Positions 20,941 to 32,620 of a stretch of 64,000 nt of DNA are shown piece after piece. Source of the DNA: Notospermus geniculatus (taxonomy: Eukaryota > Nemertea > Pilidiophora > Heteronemertea > Lineidae); the NCBI GenBank assembly GCA_002633025.1, contig NMRB01001311.1:41351-105350 (forward strand), written 5' to 3'. A program made the translations under genes and the position numbers. Numbering within the stretch: the first letter of the stretch is position 1; every line of letters begins with the position of its first letter. The notes beneath the pieces were generated by a model that ran no database searches, was not told the DNA's origin, and saw only the letters and a program-made list of their open reading frames with translations.

Positions 20941-21665
20941 GCGACTCTGGACATCGAAAGCAGATTGCTGGTTAACCTAATCAAAAATTTCCATTGAACA
21001 TCCAATCAAAACTTCCCATTGGATATTCCAAATGGTTGGTTGGTTACCACTTAGAACCTTCTATCCAAACAGTTTAATTGGTTAAACAGTTTATTGGTTC
21101 ACTATGAAAACATTCCATTTGACTTCCAAACAGTTTATTGGTTACCCGGTAACTATGAAAACCTTCCATTGGACATCCAAACACTTTGTTGGTTAACTAT
21201 GAAAACCTTCCATTGGGACATCGAAATGGTTGATTTATCCATTCGAAACTTTCCATTGGACATCCAAATAATTTGTTAACCAATCAACATTCTACTAACT
21301 GTTTGTTGGTTAACCAATCAAAACTTTCCATTGGGTCCAAACAGTTTGTTGGTGAACCAATCAAAACTTCCTTTGGATAACCAAACTGTTTGTTGGTTAC
21401 CCAATCAAAACTCCTTTGGACATCCAAACAGTTTGTTGGTTAACCAATCAAAACTTCCTTTGGACATCTAAACAGTTTGTTGGTTAACCAATCAAAACTT
21501 CCTTTGGACATCCAAACAGTTTGTTGGTTAACCAATCTTCATCCAACCAATTTGTTGGTTTACCAATCAAAACGTCCATTGGACATCCAGTTTGTTGGTT
21601 AACCAATCAAATTGGACATCCAAACAATTTGTTGGTTAATCATCAAAACCAGTTTGTTGGTTTCA
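20941..21665 (+). repeat. 44-bp minisatellite (ttggttaaccaatcaaaact), copy A
   Basis: About 16 units built from aaccaatcaaaacttccttt, ggacatccaaacagtttgtt and ggtt. The first half uses a variant (actatgaaaaccttccattg). The B array at 32035-32620 has fewer units. Confidence 0.85.
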
Positions 21666-21926
21666 GAATCAGAGTTTTCTATTCTTACTTTAAACTTTCT
21701 TTTCACGGTGGTGCTTATGATTTGCCAATTTAGCAACTAAAAGCATGCCATTATCTCAGATCGAAGGTCAAATCAAATATAGACGACAGTATGCATCGAG
21801 GTTAAAGAGTGCAAGTCATCCACTTCTAGTATATCGTAGATTTTCAAGACAATACGTGCATTCAAAATTTTGAGGTTTTCAGTTTTGGGTGTTTTCCGAA
21901 AGACATGTGCATGAGGAACTGCACAT

Positions 21927-22193
21927 AAAGAGGTTTTACACGATTCAACTTGTTGAAAGCTGTTGAAAGTTGTTGAATGTTGTTGAAAGTTGTTGAACCA
22001 TCTAAAGCCCCTTTCAACACTTTCAACAGGGTTTTTCAACAGCTTTCAACAAGTTGCCAAAATAGCTTCAGGTTCGTATTTCTGGCAACTTGTTGAAAGG
22101 TGTTGAAAAGGGTGTTAAGACGGTTCAACAGGTTTCAACAACATTCAACACCTTTCAACTTTCAAGAAATGTTCAATCATGTAAACCTCCTTT
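21927..22193. mobile_element. Foldback element rich in gttgaaagttg, copy A
   Basis: Ends aaagaggttttacacgattc and the inverted gttcaatcatgtaaacctcc. The interior consists of ttgttgaaag/ctttcaacaa words in both orientations around a gcaacttg core. Counterpart 32897-33142 lacks two ttgttgaaagt repeats. Confidence 0.8.
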
Positions 22194-22383
22194 ATAATGG
22201 GCAATATTATAATTTCTCCTGTGCTTGATTGTAAATGGCCATGGGATGATATTATACGTTGGCACACATGAGGGAGGGCTACATCGCCATTTTCAAGACC
22301 CACGGTGCGTCTGTTGTCTGAAGGGCATCACAACTCATTTTGACTCTTACAACACCACTACAATCAAGTGGGGGGGGGGGGGN

Positions 22384-22520
22384 CATTGATTACTATGTAC
22401 TGCCCTCTGTCTATCATAGTTGTGATCCCCATTGATTACTATGTACTGCCCTCTGTCTATCATAGTTATGATCTCCATACTATGTACTGGCCTCTGTCTA
22501 TCATAGTTATGATCTCCATA
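22384..22520 (+). repeat. 46-bp minisatellite, copy B
   Basis: Two to three units of the repeat described at 12864-13170, starting directly at the N at 22383 after a G run of about 12. Confidence 0.8.
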
Positions 22521-23103
22521 ATGTATACAATGTATCTATGACAGAAGAAAGTTCACTCCATCAGGTCAAGTTTTTAATTGAGAACGAAAAGAAAGCCACA
22601 CCATTCTGAGATTCCTAATCTTCTGCTTACGGTATTGTATTGTAATATACATTCATAAGAGAGAGAAATGGGTAAAGAGCGCCTCTTGGGGTTGTACCGA
22701 TGGAGCATAGACGCTGCGGTCCATGGGTAGATCTAAAGGAAAATTGAAAAACAGATCATGAAAGGCGAGGGATCGGTATTAGTTGAATCAAAGGAAACAA
22801 GTGACAGCATGGAGATTTTTTAAAATGCAGATGTAAAGGTGAACTGCAGTTAGCACCCAAGAACAGAAAATATTTTGAATAGTGTCGTTTGAAGTGAGAT
22901 GAAACGCTGGATGGGGAGATGTGCTCCTATTTGAGAATGTAACGACCGTTTGAACTAGACTGGATTGTGTCCAGTGTTTTAAGGTTACCGAAAGGATTGT
23001 GGAAAGATTCCAGGGCCATCTCTATAATATTCTACACAGGAATACATGTACGGTATATGGAATTGGCCAACACTTCAAATGTTGTGACCACAGCGGTCAA
23101 CCA

Positions 23104-23227
23104 GGGTTGATATTCATAAAACCTTGCTAGGCCTAGTTACCTGCTAGAGTGCCCAGTTTGTACAGGCCAATGTACACAACTACACTGTAGCAACCAAAAG
23201 CTAGCAAGGTTTTATGAATATAGGCCC
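23104..23227. mobile_element. Foldback MITE, family gggccc..ttgctag, copy 2
   Basis: B counterpart of 13742-13857. The left end is diverged (gggttgatattcataaa) and there is a small insertion, cactgtag, near the centre. Confidence 0.8.
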
Positions 23228-23594
23228 AGAACTCTCCATTTTCATTTTGGAATTCATACACCAGCCGCCTAACTTGGCAGCTGCAGGTGCCTTATCGCCT
23301 ACGAAGAGAATCACATTGGATTCTTCAACAACGCACCACCTCCCCAAATAGACACCTTCCCTAGCGTTTCATCAGCAATAGCGTCATTTGAATGAAGGAC
23401 ATTCAGCTCACTTGCAAAAGATCTTCAATGGAGAAAATGATGCCCTGTGAGCGCATGCACAGCTGAGTGAACTTCCAAGGTGCAGACGTAACTGCACTGA
23501 CATCACTAAGTTTGACGTCTGGAGTGACGGACTGACGCGTGACGCCACTGAATAGTTATTTGACTAGCTCTGCTGACCTTTGGTCAGCTGAGCT

Positions 23595-24040
23595 AAAAAT
23601 CAAGTGAACTCGGTCCGGACCGAGTTCGGTTCGGCAAAAAAAGTGGCAGTGTAAACCTGCCAAGCGTACCCGGTCCGGACCAGAAGTGAACCGTACCGAG
23701 ACCCCCAGAAGGTGGTGGTCTCGGTCCGGACCGAGTGCGGTACCCCGACCAAATGTGCAGTGTAAACGTGACGCACGGCGAAGTGGACCGAGTCCACTTC
23801 CCTGAGACGGTATTGAGCATGCGCGCAGTTCGTCCTTGCGTCACTTGGGTTCACTCGCGTGAATACTCGACGTACATTCCGCGCATGATTCTTACCTCCA
23901 CTCAATGGAGAGCGACGCTTTAGATCGGTTGCGCAGTGGCTCATCGCTGCAGTCTAAACGGTACAAATGAAGTGGACCTGGTCCGGTCCGAGTTCGGTTC
24001 ACTTCAACTGGACCGAAATGTTTGGTAGTGTAAACGCGGC
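23595..24040. mobile_element. Element rich in cggtccggaccg, end agtgtaaacgcggctt
   Basis: It matches 51341-51782 in opposite orientation, with blocks ggcagtgtaaacctgcc, gagcatgcgcgcagttcg and gcggctta. The terminal inverted repeat is intact only at the right end (agtgtaaacgcggctt). It lies exactly where copy B restarts its own 390-bp segment, so its insertion and the internal duplication are probably linked. Confidence 0.7.
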
Positions 24041-24042
24041 TT

Positions 24043-24436
24043 ATCATAGTTATGATCTCCATAATGTATGCAATGTACCTATGACAGAAGAAAGTTCACT
24101 CCATCAGGTCAAGTTTTTAATTGAGAACGAAAAGAAAGCCACACCATTCTGAGATTCCTTATCTTCTGCTTACGGTATTGTATTGTAATATACATTCATA
24201 AGAGAGAGAAATGGGTAAAGATCGCCTCTTGGGGTTGTACCGATGGAGCATAGACGCTGCGGTCCATGGGTAGATCTAAAGGGAAATTGAAAAATAGATC
24301 ATGGAAGGTGAGGATCGGTATTAGTTGAATCAAAGGAAACAAGTGACAGCATGGAGATTTTTTTAAATGCAGATGTAAAGGTGAACTGCAGTTAGCACCC
24401 AATAACAGACAATATTTTGAATAGAGTCATTTGAAA
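24043..24436 (+). repeat. Third copy of the block start (internal duplication in B)
   Basis: Nearly identical to 22500-22893 and to 13165-13555 in A. The sequence then jumps to the segment matching 23393 onward (cattcagctcactcgc). Confidence 0.85.
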
Positions 24437-24589
24437 GAAGAATATTCAGCTCACTCGCCAAAGATCTTCAATGGAGAAAATGATTCACTGTCAGCACATG
24501 CACAACTTCAAGGTGCAGACGTAACTGCACTGAAATCACTTTCCAATCCTGGCCAGGGGCATGCACTGCTGAACTACAATGTACTGTGA

Positions 24590-25095
24590 TGTCACATTCT
24601 CAATCTCACGCCAGACCTGTGCACAGCACTCCATGACTGAAATTCAAGAGCACTATGACATCACTCTTCAAATCTGGCCAGGTGCATGCACTCCCTGACT
24701 GAAATTCAAGAGCACTGTGACATCACTCTTTAAATCTGGCCAGGTGAATGCACTCCCTGACTAAAATTCAAGAGCACTGTGACATCACTCTTCAAATCTG
24801 GCCAGGTGCATGCACTCCCTGACTGAATGAAATTCAAGAGCACTGTGACATCACTCTTCAAATCTGGCCAGGTGAATGCACTCCCTGACTGAAATTCAAG
24901 ACCACTGTGACATCACTCTTCAAATCTGGCCAGGTGCAAGCACTCCCTGACTGAAATTTAAAAGCACTATGACATCACTCTTTATCTGGGCAGGTGCATA
25001 TACTCCCTGACTGAAATCCAAGGTGCACTATGACATCACTCTAAATCTGGCCAGGTGCATTGTACTCCCACTGAAATTCAAGGTGCATGCTGATT
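24590..25095 (+). repeat. 62-bp minisatellite, copy B (about 8 units)
   Basis: Same unit as 14180-14455, expanded roughly twofold. The last two units are diverged in the same way in both blocks. Confidence 0.85.
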
Positions 25096-25713
25096 TTCTG
25101 TGACGACAGACTATAAATATCGCCAGGTACATTCTAGAACCCTTTACATGCACTCCCTAAATAAAATTCAATTTGCCTGCATGCCAAAATGCTACATTAA
25201 TGTTGACAGCCAGAGAACAGAGACAGCAACTGAATCACATATCAGACAATGCGTTTTCTAAAAGGAAATGCGATGACGTGGATGGACGCTGTACCGAAAA
25301 GGCAATAATTCACAGCTGAAGCAGCGGTAAATTTCTTGAGAATGAACAGCAAACGCTATCAAAAAGAAAACCAAGCAAATGGGCAACAAACATATGTCGA
25401 CAATATTAACTCACTTTCAAACTTCGAGCAGGAAAAAGACAAAACGGATATCACGCAAATAGACACAGTTGTCATCTGATGTAGGCCGATGTCCATGTCC
25501 ATGCAGCATTATATGAAAGGAATTTCACGCTAAACTGAAACGTGCTGTTACACCGTAGCTTACGTAACACATGAATCGGCGAAGAGAAGGCGACCAACAG
25601 CTCCATGGCTGAAAATGTTACGGAACATAAAACTGGTGGCAACGGGATAAATTTCGAATGACTGCTACAAAAGAATGGCATGCAAACATTCACCGTTTCA
25701 AAGTTGAAGATCA

Positions 25714-25818
25714 GGGACCTGTTTCATAAAGTGATGTTATGGTAGCTTTAACCAAATGGAAAATGCATTGAAGTTTAATGGTACCATTAGCTTAAAGTCA
25801 CTTTATCAAACAGGCCCC
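25714..25818. mobile_element. Foldback MITE, family ggcctgtttcataaagtgac, copy 3
   Basis: B counterpart of 15076-15184, with a small deletion in the left arm (gtgatgttatggtag). Confidence 0.85.
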
Positions 25819-25981
25819 AGCTCTTCATCTAAAGTTCTAATCCTTCCATGGTTTTGCAATGAAATTGTCCAGTGAGTCAGGGTAGATGTTCCTGCATGCA
25901 CACCCATTTAGTTTGCAGCTTACCTCACTGACATCGTTTCAGTTGACGGCCCTAAGAACATGTGAAAGCCGAGAAATTTCC

Positions 25982-26309
25982 TTCTGAGGACATTTCATCC
26001 CCAAGGACATTTCGTGTCAGACATTTCATCCCCAAGGACATTTCATGCCAGGCATTTCATCCTCAAGAACATTTCGTACCAGACATTTCATCCGTCAACA
26101 ACATTTTGTGCCAGACATTTCATCCCAAGGACATTTCGTGCCAGGCATTTCATCCTCAACAACATTTCGTATGTACCAGGCATTTCATTCTCAACAACAT
26201 TTTGTGCCAGACATTTTATCCCAAGGACATTTCGTACCAGGCATTTCATCCTCAAGAACATTTCGTACTAGACATTTCATCCCAAGGACATTTCATCCAT
26301 GGACATTAT
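25982..26309 (+). repeat. 30-bp minisatellite, copy B
   Basis: Same array as 15357-15706, with a different unit order and count. One + frame stays open for 149 codons, ending in the unique flank (EKQEINQTENDKHFDER). Judged non-coding. Confidence 0.85.
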
Positions 26310-26946
26310 ATTTTTGAAAATTTTTATTGGGAAAAGCAGGAAATTAACCAAACTGAGAACGATAAGCATTTTGATGAAAGAAGGGAGGAACTTTGTCGAC
26401 ATTCAACGTAAAGTCAGTTCCATTAAAAGAACTGATTTTTGCACTTGTTTAAACCTTGTCATTTGTGGGAACCAGAAAACCACATAACCCAAAATCACAT
26501 CATCCATCTTACAAGACTGACTGCCAATACTCTGAGTATACATGTATACTCTGAGTCAGTGGTAGTCAGTGGATGGTGTAATTGAGAGTTTGTGATGTTT
26601 TCAGGACACCATAAACGAAAAGGCCTAAACAAGAGCAATGAAATGGTCCATGGACCATGTGCTCACTCGTTTGGACATACTGAAAGCAGGAAAATTTCGT
26701 GTGCAGGAAATTTTTGCGAATTTCGCGAGAGTGTCTGAGTCGCAAAAATTTCCTGTTGCGAATATAAATACACACAAATGATAAACATGGTCCGTGAAAA
26801 CAAATGAACAAATGGCAGGGACACGCGAAAATATCCTGCCGCAAATATGTCTATAATTCTTGATTCGCAAACATTTCCAGCCGCGAAATTATCTTGCTTT
26901 ACAGTAACAGTGTAATGACAGAGAGAGGTACATGTCAGTTATGAGC

Positions 26947-27251
26947 AATCTGGGTCAAGTCATTCCCAAGTTGCAGGACTTCAATGATTGTTGGGTTATG
27001 CCACCTGGCGGCCATACTGGATGTCCGATCGGGCCAAAACTTCACATGCACATAAAGTTCATCTAGAGAGAGCCACATAGCACATTTGAGAGCTCTGGGT
27101 CAAGTCGTTCCTGAGTTATAACACTTTTCATGATTTTCGGGTTACGCCACCTGGCGGCCATATTGGAAGTTTAGTCAGGCCGGAATTTGACGTGCTTGTA
27201 AAGGTCACCTAGAGAGAGGTAAATATCAAGTTTGAGCACTCTGGGTCAAGC
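26947..27251 (+). repeat. About 147-bp tandem repeat running into the N gap
   Basis: tgggtcaagtcattcccaag ... gccacctggcggccatactg ... catctagagagag occurs at 26950 and again, diverged, at 27097. A third unit starts (ctctgggtcaagc) and is cut by the gap. The array probably continues under the N, which would explain the gap. Confidence 0.75.
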
Positions 27252-28034
27252 NNNNNNNNNNNNNNNNNNNNNNNNNNNNNNNNNNNNNNNNNNNNNNNNN
27301 NNNNNNNNNNNNNNNNNNNNNNNNNNNNNNNNNNNNNNNNNNNNNNNNNNNNNNNNNNNNNNNNNNNNNNNNNNNNNNNNNNNNNNNNNNNNNNNNNNNN
27401 NNNNNNNNNNNNNNNNNNNNNNNNNNNNNNNNNNNNNNNNNNNNNNNNNNNNNNNNNNNNNNNNNNNNNNNNNNNNNNNNNNNNNNNNNNNNNNNNNNNN
27501 NNNNNNNNNNNNNNNNNNNNNNNNNNNNNNNNNNNNNNNNNNNNNNNNNNNNNNNNNNNNNNNNNNNNNNNNNNNNNNNNNNNNNNNNNNNNNNNNNNNN
27601 NNNNNNNNNNNNNNNNNNNNNNNNNNNNNNNNNNNNNNNNNNNNNNNNNNNNNNNNNNNNNNNNNNNNNNNNNNNNNNNNNNNNNNNNNNNNNNNNNNNN
27701 NNNNNNNNNNNNNNNNNNNNNNNNNNNNNNNNNNNNNNNNNNNNNNNNNNNNNNNNNNNNNNNNNNNNNNNNNNNNNNNNNNNNNNNNNNNNNNNNNNNN
27801 NNNNNNNNNNNNNNNNNNNNNNNNNNNNNNNNNNNNNNNNNNNNNNNNNNNNNNNNNNNNNNNNNNNNNNNNNNNNNNNNNNNNNNNNNNNNNNNNNNNN
27901 NNNNNNNNNNNNNNNNNNNNNNNNNNNNNNNNNNNNNNNNNNNNNNNNNNNNNNNNNNNNNNNNNNNNNNNNNNNNNNNNNNNNNNNNNNNNNNNNNNNN
28001 NNNNNNNNNNNNNNNNNNNNNNNNNNNNNNNNNN
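27252..28034. other. Assembly gap, 783 N
   Basis: Unsequenced. It follows a tandem repeat and replaces the B equivalent of part of A around 16.0-17.3 kb. The 290-residue frames crossing it are only runs of unknown residues. Confidence 0.95.
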
Positions 28035-28440
28035 AGGGACTGAAATTGGGGGGATGGGGGCAAAAACACAGGCCATATCACGAACATCTACTGAAAGCAC
28101 CTAAACATGGTTACCTTCGTTAAATAGTCTGTATATATCGGCTTTCCAGCAGCAGGTAGGCGCGCCGCCCGAACAGGGTCATTTACATTGTCATAACTCT
28201 CGCTTAGAGGTCTGCGGGATTCCCATTGCATCCGTGACATAGGTTTGGAGGGCTGCCACTAAGAGGTTAAGGCAAAGAAGAGTTACATGAAGGTGATAGT
28301 GAGAACATAGGACATGACAGATGGAAACATTCAACCCGTTCTGGGCCCGTCTGATGTCCTCGATCTATGCCAAAGTAGCAGACAGAAACAAGCAGTTGAA
28401 GGAAGATGTGTTGACTGATGGCGGCGTCCATTTGAGGACC

Positions 28441-28510
28441 AGGGGCCATATGCATAAAACATCTTAAGTGTAAAATTTCCCTTATCTTTTGTTTGGAACA
28501 ATAGTTAAGG
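28441..28510 (+). mobile_element. Truncated foldback MITE, B counterpart of 18020-18090
   Basis: ggggccatatgcataaaaca to about aatagttaagggg. In B the three complete foldbacks seen in A (17696-18016) are absent: only this half remains next to the sequence matching A 17690. Confidence 0.8.
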
Positions 28511-28576
28511 GGAAAGACTGCATGCTTTCTGCAGTTTTTAGATTGTATTTCATACGACAGTTCAGCAAAATTAATA

Positions 28577-28801
28577 GGGCCGTATTCTAGAAGCTTCCTT
28601 ACCTCTAAGGTTTACCTTTAGCAAGAATATACAGCTTTTGGGCCGTATTCTAGAAGCTTCCTTAAGTGTAAGGTCGACCTTTAGCTATTGTTTGCAGGGT
28701 GGAATACAAAAGATTAAGGTCGACCTTAAACTTAAGGAAGCTTCTAGAATACGGCCCATTCTTGACCTTAGAGTTACATGTAAGGCTTCTAGAATACGGG
28801 C
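28577..28801. mobile_element. MITE gggccgtattctagaagctt with a related MITE nested inside
   Basis: The outer copy corresponds to A 18148-18398 without the CTA(G) insertion. The inner copy, 28640-28757, is a near-perfect palindrome (gggccgtattctagaagctt / aagcttctagaatacggccc) of the same family. Confidence 0.8.
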
Positions 28802-29297
28802 CAAAGTGTACAAGTGAAGCCTAAAGAGGACATCAGAGGGACCACCTACTTATCTAACACCTCACAAATTCACTCTATCGGTTAAATGTACTAGGGCTGA
28901 GTGATTTCATTGTACATAGAAAACATGTGGAGCATTCAAAATGTCCTCAAATACCAGTCTTCAATTCACGGTTCACTGTATATACTCACACCCTAAGCCA
29001 TCCTCAGGTAATCAGGGGTTCTTTGCGCTTGCTCCCTTCGTCACTGCACAGAGCATATTTACAGCATATGCTGAAGTTGTGCTCTATTCGCAGTTTGGGA
29101 AATTCAGCACAACTGCAGCACATGCTGTATATGTGTAACAATTTTCAGCACAATACTAGCATATCTAGAGCACACTGGGAGCATATGCTCACTTGGAGCC
29201 ATCTCTTTAACGCTGCGAAAGGCCTACGATTGTGTACGGCTGTTTTAAGTCTGCCCGCCCATGGAGGGAGGAGTAGAATTGTGGTATTTTCTGGCTA

Positions 29298-29426
29298 GGC
29301 CTGCTTTCCATTGGCGCGTTTCCGCACGCGGATTAACGCTCGAAGGCATCGTTTTTTTTCATGCCGTGACCAACGAAGCGGAAACAAACAATGCTTTCGA
29401 GCGTTTCTGCCAATGGAAGGCAGGCC
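29298..29426. mobile_element. PIF/Harbinger-like MITE, present in B only
   Basis: Ends ggcctgctttccattggc and gccaatggaaggcaggcc are inverted. Flanks are cta on the left and tta on the right; copy A has a single tta (ccggcttaggatc, about 19010). A 3-bp TWA-type target duplication suggests Harbinger, with one mismatch. The interior carries gctcgaaggc / gctttcgagcg arms. Confidence 0.8.
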
Positions 29427-30177
29427 TTAGGATCTAAGGTGAGTACACACAGTAACTCCGCCAATAGAAAAGGGTATTTTTCATACATCGCCATAGCATT
29501 GCATGATTCATTCTGAGAAAATTCACAACAGTTTTGCCCAAATGGATTTCAATTGTTTATCACCATCTGTCGTGTATATGACACACAGGGGTAAGTTTAT
29601 GCCAAAATAATTAATCGACGAGCCTTAGCAAATGGTCCACAAATTCCCCGCAGTACTATGAAACAACGAATTTGCCATTTTAGATAATTACTGCTATTAG
29701 AACTACATCTTAATTTGAAGAATTGCCAAAAAATATGCAGACTGTTGATAAATTAACTGCATTTCAAGTGAATCAAGATAGATGAACAGATTACAACAGT
29801 TATCAATTCATTATGATAAGCACATATAAATTTGCCCAAAAAATGAAAAAAATAAATAAATTGGAAATAACTCACAATATTTTTTCAGCATTTTGTGTCT
29901 TAAATATTAGTTTTACACCAACTGGCTCTTCCGTCCATAGCACTAATTGAAATGTACTTTGCTGGAAATTAAACACTTTTCTCTAAATGAAAAGTGTCGC
30001 CATCTTGTGGCAGCATTAGTCACTAAAATTAGCATCCATCTGACTTACTTTTTAAAGATGTTTCACAGAACTGAGCATCGACGGTTGAATTTTATTCACC
30101 ACATGGTGTTCAAATTACTTCGATGCTTATGAAAAGAAGCTTTCATTTTAGATACTATCTGAATTCACTGTTTTCCA

Positions 30178-30292
30178 GGGGCCTGTTTCATACAGTGACT
30201 TTAAGCTAAAGGTACCTTGTTTAACCAAATGGAAAATGCATTGAAGTTAATGGTACCATTATAGCTTAAAGTCACTTTATGAAACAGGCCCC
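30178..30292. mobile_element. Foldback MITE, family ggcctgtttcataaagtgac, copy 4
   Basis: B counterpart of 19677-19820, without the extra internal palindrome. Confidence 0.85.
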
Positions 30293-30494
30293 AGATCTTT
30301 ACCAAACGCCATTTGTGTTTGGCTCTACGGTTTTCACAATGCCTTTGTATATTCCCTCATGACAAATCTGATACATGCAAGATCTGATAGGTATCCCTTT
30401 TTGCCTGTGAAAACCGTATAGCAAATCGCAAACAGCACTTCTAGTGGTACACATGAACTTTAATGCTTAGCAGTCACCTGCCTGAAGTAACATT

Positions 30495-31300
30495 GGGTCA
30501 TATGAATAAAGACTAGCAAATGCTTTTACTTCAGATCTGTACAGCACTGCCTAGTGCATTTCATTGTTACAACAGAAGGCGCTCCTACGCTCGCACCAAT
30601 CTGTTACGCCGTGCTCACAGGATTGTGGGAAATCAAGATGGCGCCGGGTGATTGACAGCGAACTACTTGGCTTGGCTGATCATGTGATCCCTCGATCCCT
30701 GCAGTTACTAGGATCAAAATACCTACAAACCTCGCTTATTATGATGTTTGTTACTTGCCATACAATTATTCACAAAAAATCTGAAAATATATTTGCATTA
30801 AACAAAGCTAATAACGTGGATTTATTTTATCAACCAAGATTCCTACGCGGTGATGAGGTCGCGGACGTACACGTCGGCCAAATCTGGCCGATGTGATGCG
30901 TTCCACGGCTACACAGGTCTGTGCAAAAGCAGTCTCACGCAAGCAGTCTCGCGCAGCCTGTGTGTACACAATGGTNCGAACTGAGGGCACGCATGATGTT
31001 TACAAAAAGCTGCAAACACACGTGCTTTGTTACTAATAATAGTCACGATTGTGTGACATCACTTTCTTCTACTTCGGGCGACCAATCACATGCCGGAATT
31101 CAGATATGAGACCAGGGGTTTGTAAGCGTCAACCCAGAGCCCAGGAGCGCACAAACCCCTGGCTACGAGGTTGGGCTACACAGGTCTGTGCAAAAGCAGT
31201 CTCACGCAAGCAGTCTCGCGCAGCCTGTGTGTACACAATGAGTGCATTTGTATTGCAAAATTCAAGTAAAAGCATTTACTAGTCTTTATTTATATGACCC
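30495..31300. mobile_element. Foldback MITE gggtcatatgaataaagact, split by an insertion
   Basis: The left half is 30495-30560 and the right half 31241-31300. The element at 30561-31240 sits in its loop. The right end is complete here (tatatgacccaata). Confidence 0.8.
30561..31240. mobile_element. 680-bp DNA transposon remnant with 8-9 bp target duplication
   Basis: It is flanked by agtgcatt(t) at 30553 and again at 31241; copy A has the empty site (cctagtgcatttgtattgc, about 20072). The ends cattgttaca and tgtacacaatg are short inverted repeats. An 8-bp duplication would suit hAT or P elements, a 9-bp one Mutator-like elements. The right 66 bp occur twice (30908-30973 and 31175-31240) around a single N at 30976, so this part may be misassembled. 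It contains a caagatggcgcc motif at 30635. Confidence 0.75.
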
Positions 31301-31606
31301 AATAATGTGAGGCTGTATTACTGTACTTTCCTCTAGTATGAAGTCTCAAACTGCTTTGATAGAGATAAGAATTCATTCATTAAGATGTTGGATTATTTAG
31401 TATATATGTACATATCCTCAAGGAAAAGTAGTATTTAGTAAAACAAAATGTTAGTACATTCCTTAAACTTCAAACAAAGATGCAGTTACAACACTGAAAA
31501 TTATCTAAAATAACACGTAGTATATTAAATTCAATGAAGTGAATTTGCGGGAAGTTATCGTTGGGCTGAACGATTCAGATGAAGAAATTAACTGGAATCA
31601 CAAAAA

Positions 31607-31867
31607 GAGTAAGAAATAAAAGTGGAAAATAAGAAGTGGGAAATTTTTAGACTTACATGTAGGCGCGAATTGTTCAATTTCCCAAATTTGGGTAAAAAAA
31701 TTTCTACTTTGAGAAATATCGCCCGAAAAATCAGACAAAATATCATGTCATTTTAAGAAAATTTTTCAAAGTGGGAAAAAATTCTATCCCAATTTGAGAA
31801 TTTGAAAAATTTGTGCAAAAGTCCCAAATTTCCCACTTCTTATTCTCCACTTTTATTTCTTATTTTC
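31607..31867. mobile_element. Foldback MITE, family gtaagaaataaa, copy 3
   Basis: B counterpart of 20437-20700. Arms gaaatttttagac / aaatttcccacttc are intact. Confidence 0.8.
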
Positions 31868-32034
31868 TTAAAGGTAGAAGTAGGAATTCAACTGGCAAAT
31901 CATAAGTCTGACCCTCTAACTATCAATACAGGTGACTTCTGATGACTCAGAGTTTAGTTGTGTCTGTTCATCGCAAATGTAGAGTTCAACAAGTGTGCAA
32001 AAATCTCTTCTCTATGAGGGCATCTTGGTTAACT

Positions 32035-32620
32035 GGCGGCTCTGGACATCGAAACAGTTCATTGGTTACATGTATTCAAAATTCTATCCAAACACTTTAT
32101 TGGTTAACTATGAAACCCTTCCATTGGACATCCAAACAGTTTATTGGTTAACTATGAAAACATTCCATTGGACTTCCAAACAGTTTATTGGTTAACTATG
32201 AAAACGTTCCATTGGACATCCAAACACTTTGTTGGTTAACTATGAAAACCTTCCATTGGGACATCGAAATTGTTGATTTATCCATTCACAACTTTCCATT
32301 GGACATCCAAATAATTTGTTAACCAACCAACATTCTGTTAACTGTTTGTTGGTTAATCAATCAAAACCTTCCATTGGATCCAAACAGTTTGTTGGTGAAC
32401 CAATCAAAACTTCCTTTGGACATCCAAACAGTTTGCTGGTTAACCAATCAAAACTTCCTTTGGACATCCAAACAGTTTGTTGGTTAACCAATCCTCATCC
32501 AAACAATTTGTTGGTTTACCAATCAAAACGTCCATTGGACATCCAGTTTGTTGGTTAACCAATCAAATTGGACATCCAAACAATTTGTTGGTTAAATCAT
32601 CAAAACCAGTTTGTTGGTTT
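32035..32620 (+). repeat. 44-bp minisatellite, copy B
   Basis: Same units as 20941-21665, fewer of them. Frames such as LLVNQSK repeats are artefacts. Confidence 0.85.

Larger units (their letters stand above)
12864..22382 (+). repeat. Large duplicated block, copy A
   Basis: This block is repeated in the same orientation as copy B (22384-33330) at high identity. It starts and ends at single N characters (12863 and 22383). Matching landmarks include 13180/22530, 15076/25714, 17290/28035, 18674/29050, 20437/31607 and 21927/32897. The segment 16030-17280 has no counterpart in B, where the gap lies. No gene is recognised inside. Confidence 0.9.

Noticed and set aside
27209-28104. Frames of 284-292 codons
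   Set aside because: They consist almost wholly of unknown residues across the N gap.
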